Source of the DNA: Gammaproteobacteria bacterium
GTDB taxonomy: Bacteria; Pseudomonadota; Gammaproteobacteria; S144-34
Direction: 5' to 3'
Assembly: GCA_015494165.1 (NCBI GenBank)
Contig: WGBS01000331.1
Location: 1 to 8,916 of the forward strand
Length of the DNA stretch: 8,916 bases
In this document: positions 8,536-8,916 of the stretch, one piece after another
Layout: every line of letters starts with the position of its first letter
Numbering within the stretch: position 1 is the stretch's first letter
The notes under the pieces: model-generated
Told to the model about the DNA's origin: nothing
What the model saw: the letters and a program-made list of their open reading frames with translations, nothing else
Databases searched by the model: none
Program-made: the position numbers and the translations under genes

Positions 8536-8543
8536 GACAACTA

Positions 8544-8553
8544 CCCTCCTCCC
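8544..8553 (-). promoter_or_regulatory. Ribosome binding site of the sigma-54 activator gene
   Basis: On the minus strand GGGAGGAGGG lies about 9 bases before the ATG at 8535. It decides the start in favour of 8535 over the in-frame TTG at 8589. Confidence 0.75.
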
Positions 8554-8916
8554 GTGCCGCGCCCGCGTCAAGCCCCTTTCTGCGGTCAATCACTTGCAGA
8601 CCGGGGCGGGCGGGCGCGGCGCTCGGCACCCCGCCCAGCAAGAAGCGTGCACACCCTTGCGCAGCCGGCGCCGTGAAGGCTACATTTCCCGCCGGCACTG
8701 AAGCCGCCCCGCCTGCCAACAAGAACCACAAGTCCAACGCGGGACCGCCACCAGGGAGACGGCGCCTTCGGGAACCGGCCGGGTGGACGGGCCGGTCGTT
8801 CTGCATGGCCCTTACCGGGGGCGGGAGCGCCCCGGCGGGCCGGGATGGGACCACCCCTGGGTGCGGGGGGTGGTGCGGAGCGACGACGCTGCTCAGACGC
8901 GGACCCTTCTCCGCGC
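8554..8916. other. GC-rich intergenic region with hairpins, no supported gene
   Basis: About 360 bases lie upstream of the regulator gene with no recognisable coding sequence; the open frames are short and low-complexity (Gly/Pro/Arg/Ala). Structure that can be seen: inverted arms ACCGGCC/GGCCGGT (8774-8780 and 8790-8796), and ACCACCCC/GGGGTGGT (8850-8857 and 8867-8874, 9-base loop). The regulator's own promoter should lie here; TTGAC sequences occur on the minus strand near 8589 and 8573, but neither has a good -10 partner. A weak plus-strand TTGCGC-18-TACATT (8657-8686) could serve a gene beyond the right edge. I could not assign a known riboswitch or RNA family. Confidence 0.4.

Noticed and set aside
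8536..8589. TTG at 8589 as start of the sigma-54 activator
   Set aside because: There is no ribosome binding site before it, and the extra 18 residues are not domain-like. The ATG at 8535 has a strong GGAGG-type site.
8692..8706. Possible second -24/-12 element (CGGCAC...GC)
   Set aside because: Only the GG-N10-GC spacing fits; the TTGC half is absent and no downstream gene is visible in the window.

Overview
The window is a very GC-rich bacterial segment with almost gapless coding. It shows Gram-negative traits: an RND efflux pump, an outer-membrane-type protein, two Tat-exported redox proteins and a sigma-54 activator. A proteobacterium is most likely. A sulfur-oxidising gammaproteobacterium of the Ectothiorhodospiraceae/Chromatiaceae kind would fit the flavocytochrome c sulfide dehydrogenase-like gene, but that placement is inference. 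No rRNA, tRNA, CRISPR array or mobile element was recognised.

Region 1 (1-3963, + strand) is the end of an efflux operon. A membrane-fusion/adaptor subunit, cut by the left edge, overlaps by 4 bases (ATGA) a complete RND permease that keeps the proton-relay residues. No outer-membrane channel gene is visible.

Region 2 (3964-4148) is a compact control region with the layout of a sigma-54 promoter. It has CATG-centred inverted repeats at 3969-4002, an IHF-like site at 4022-4034 and a -24/-12 element at 4052-4067. A possible 5' stem-loop and a strong ribosome binding site follow.

Region 3 (4149-7184, + strand) is a three-gene set: a DUF3034-type outer-membrane protein, a Tat-exported FAD protein related to the flavoprotein subunit of flavocytochrome c sulfide dehydrogenase (FccB/SoxF), and a Tat-exported Rieske [2Fe-2S] protein. 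Both intercistronic gaps hold a strong GC-rich hairpin. No cytochrome c subunit is present, so the Rieske protein is a plausible electron partner for the flavoprotein (inference).

Region 4 (7201-8535, - strand) encodes a PAS / AAA+ / Fis-HTH sigma-54 activator, convergent with the redox operon across 16 bp. Its start-codon region carries a 27-bp element that, in reverse complement, matches the element upstream of the redox operon at 20 of 27 positions, with the same 10+9 bp spacing of CATG-type boxes. This links the regulator to the operon and suggests autoregulation. The regulator's PAS domain carries a Cys/His cluster that could sense redox state or a metal.

Region 5 (8536-8916) is a GC-rich stretch with hairpins and no gene I can support. 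The most interesting unit is the self-contained set of sigma-54 activator, shared operator, DUF3034 porin-like protein, atypical FccB-like flavoprotein and atypical Rieske protein.
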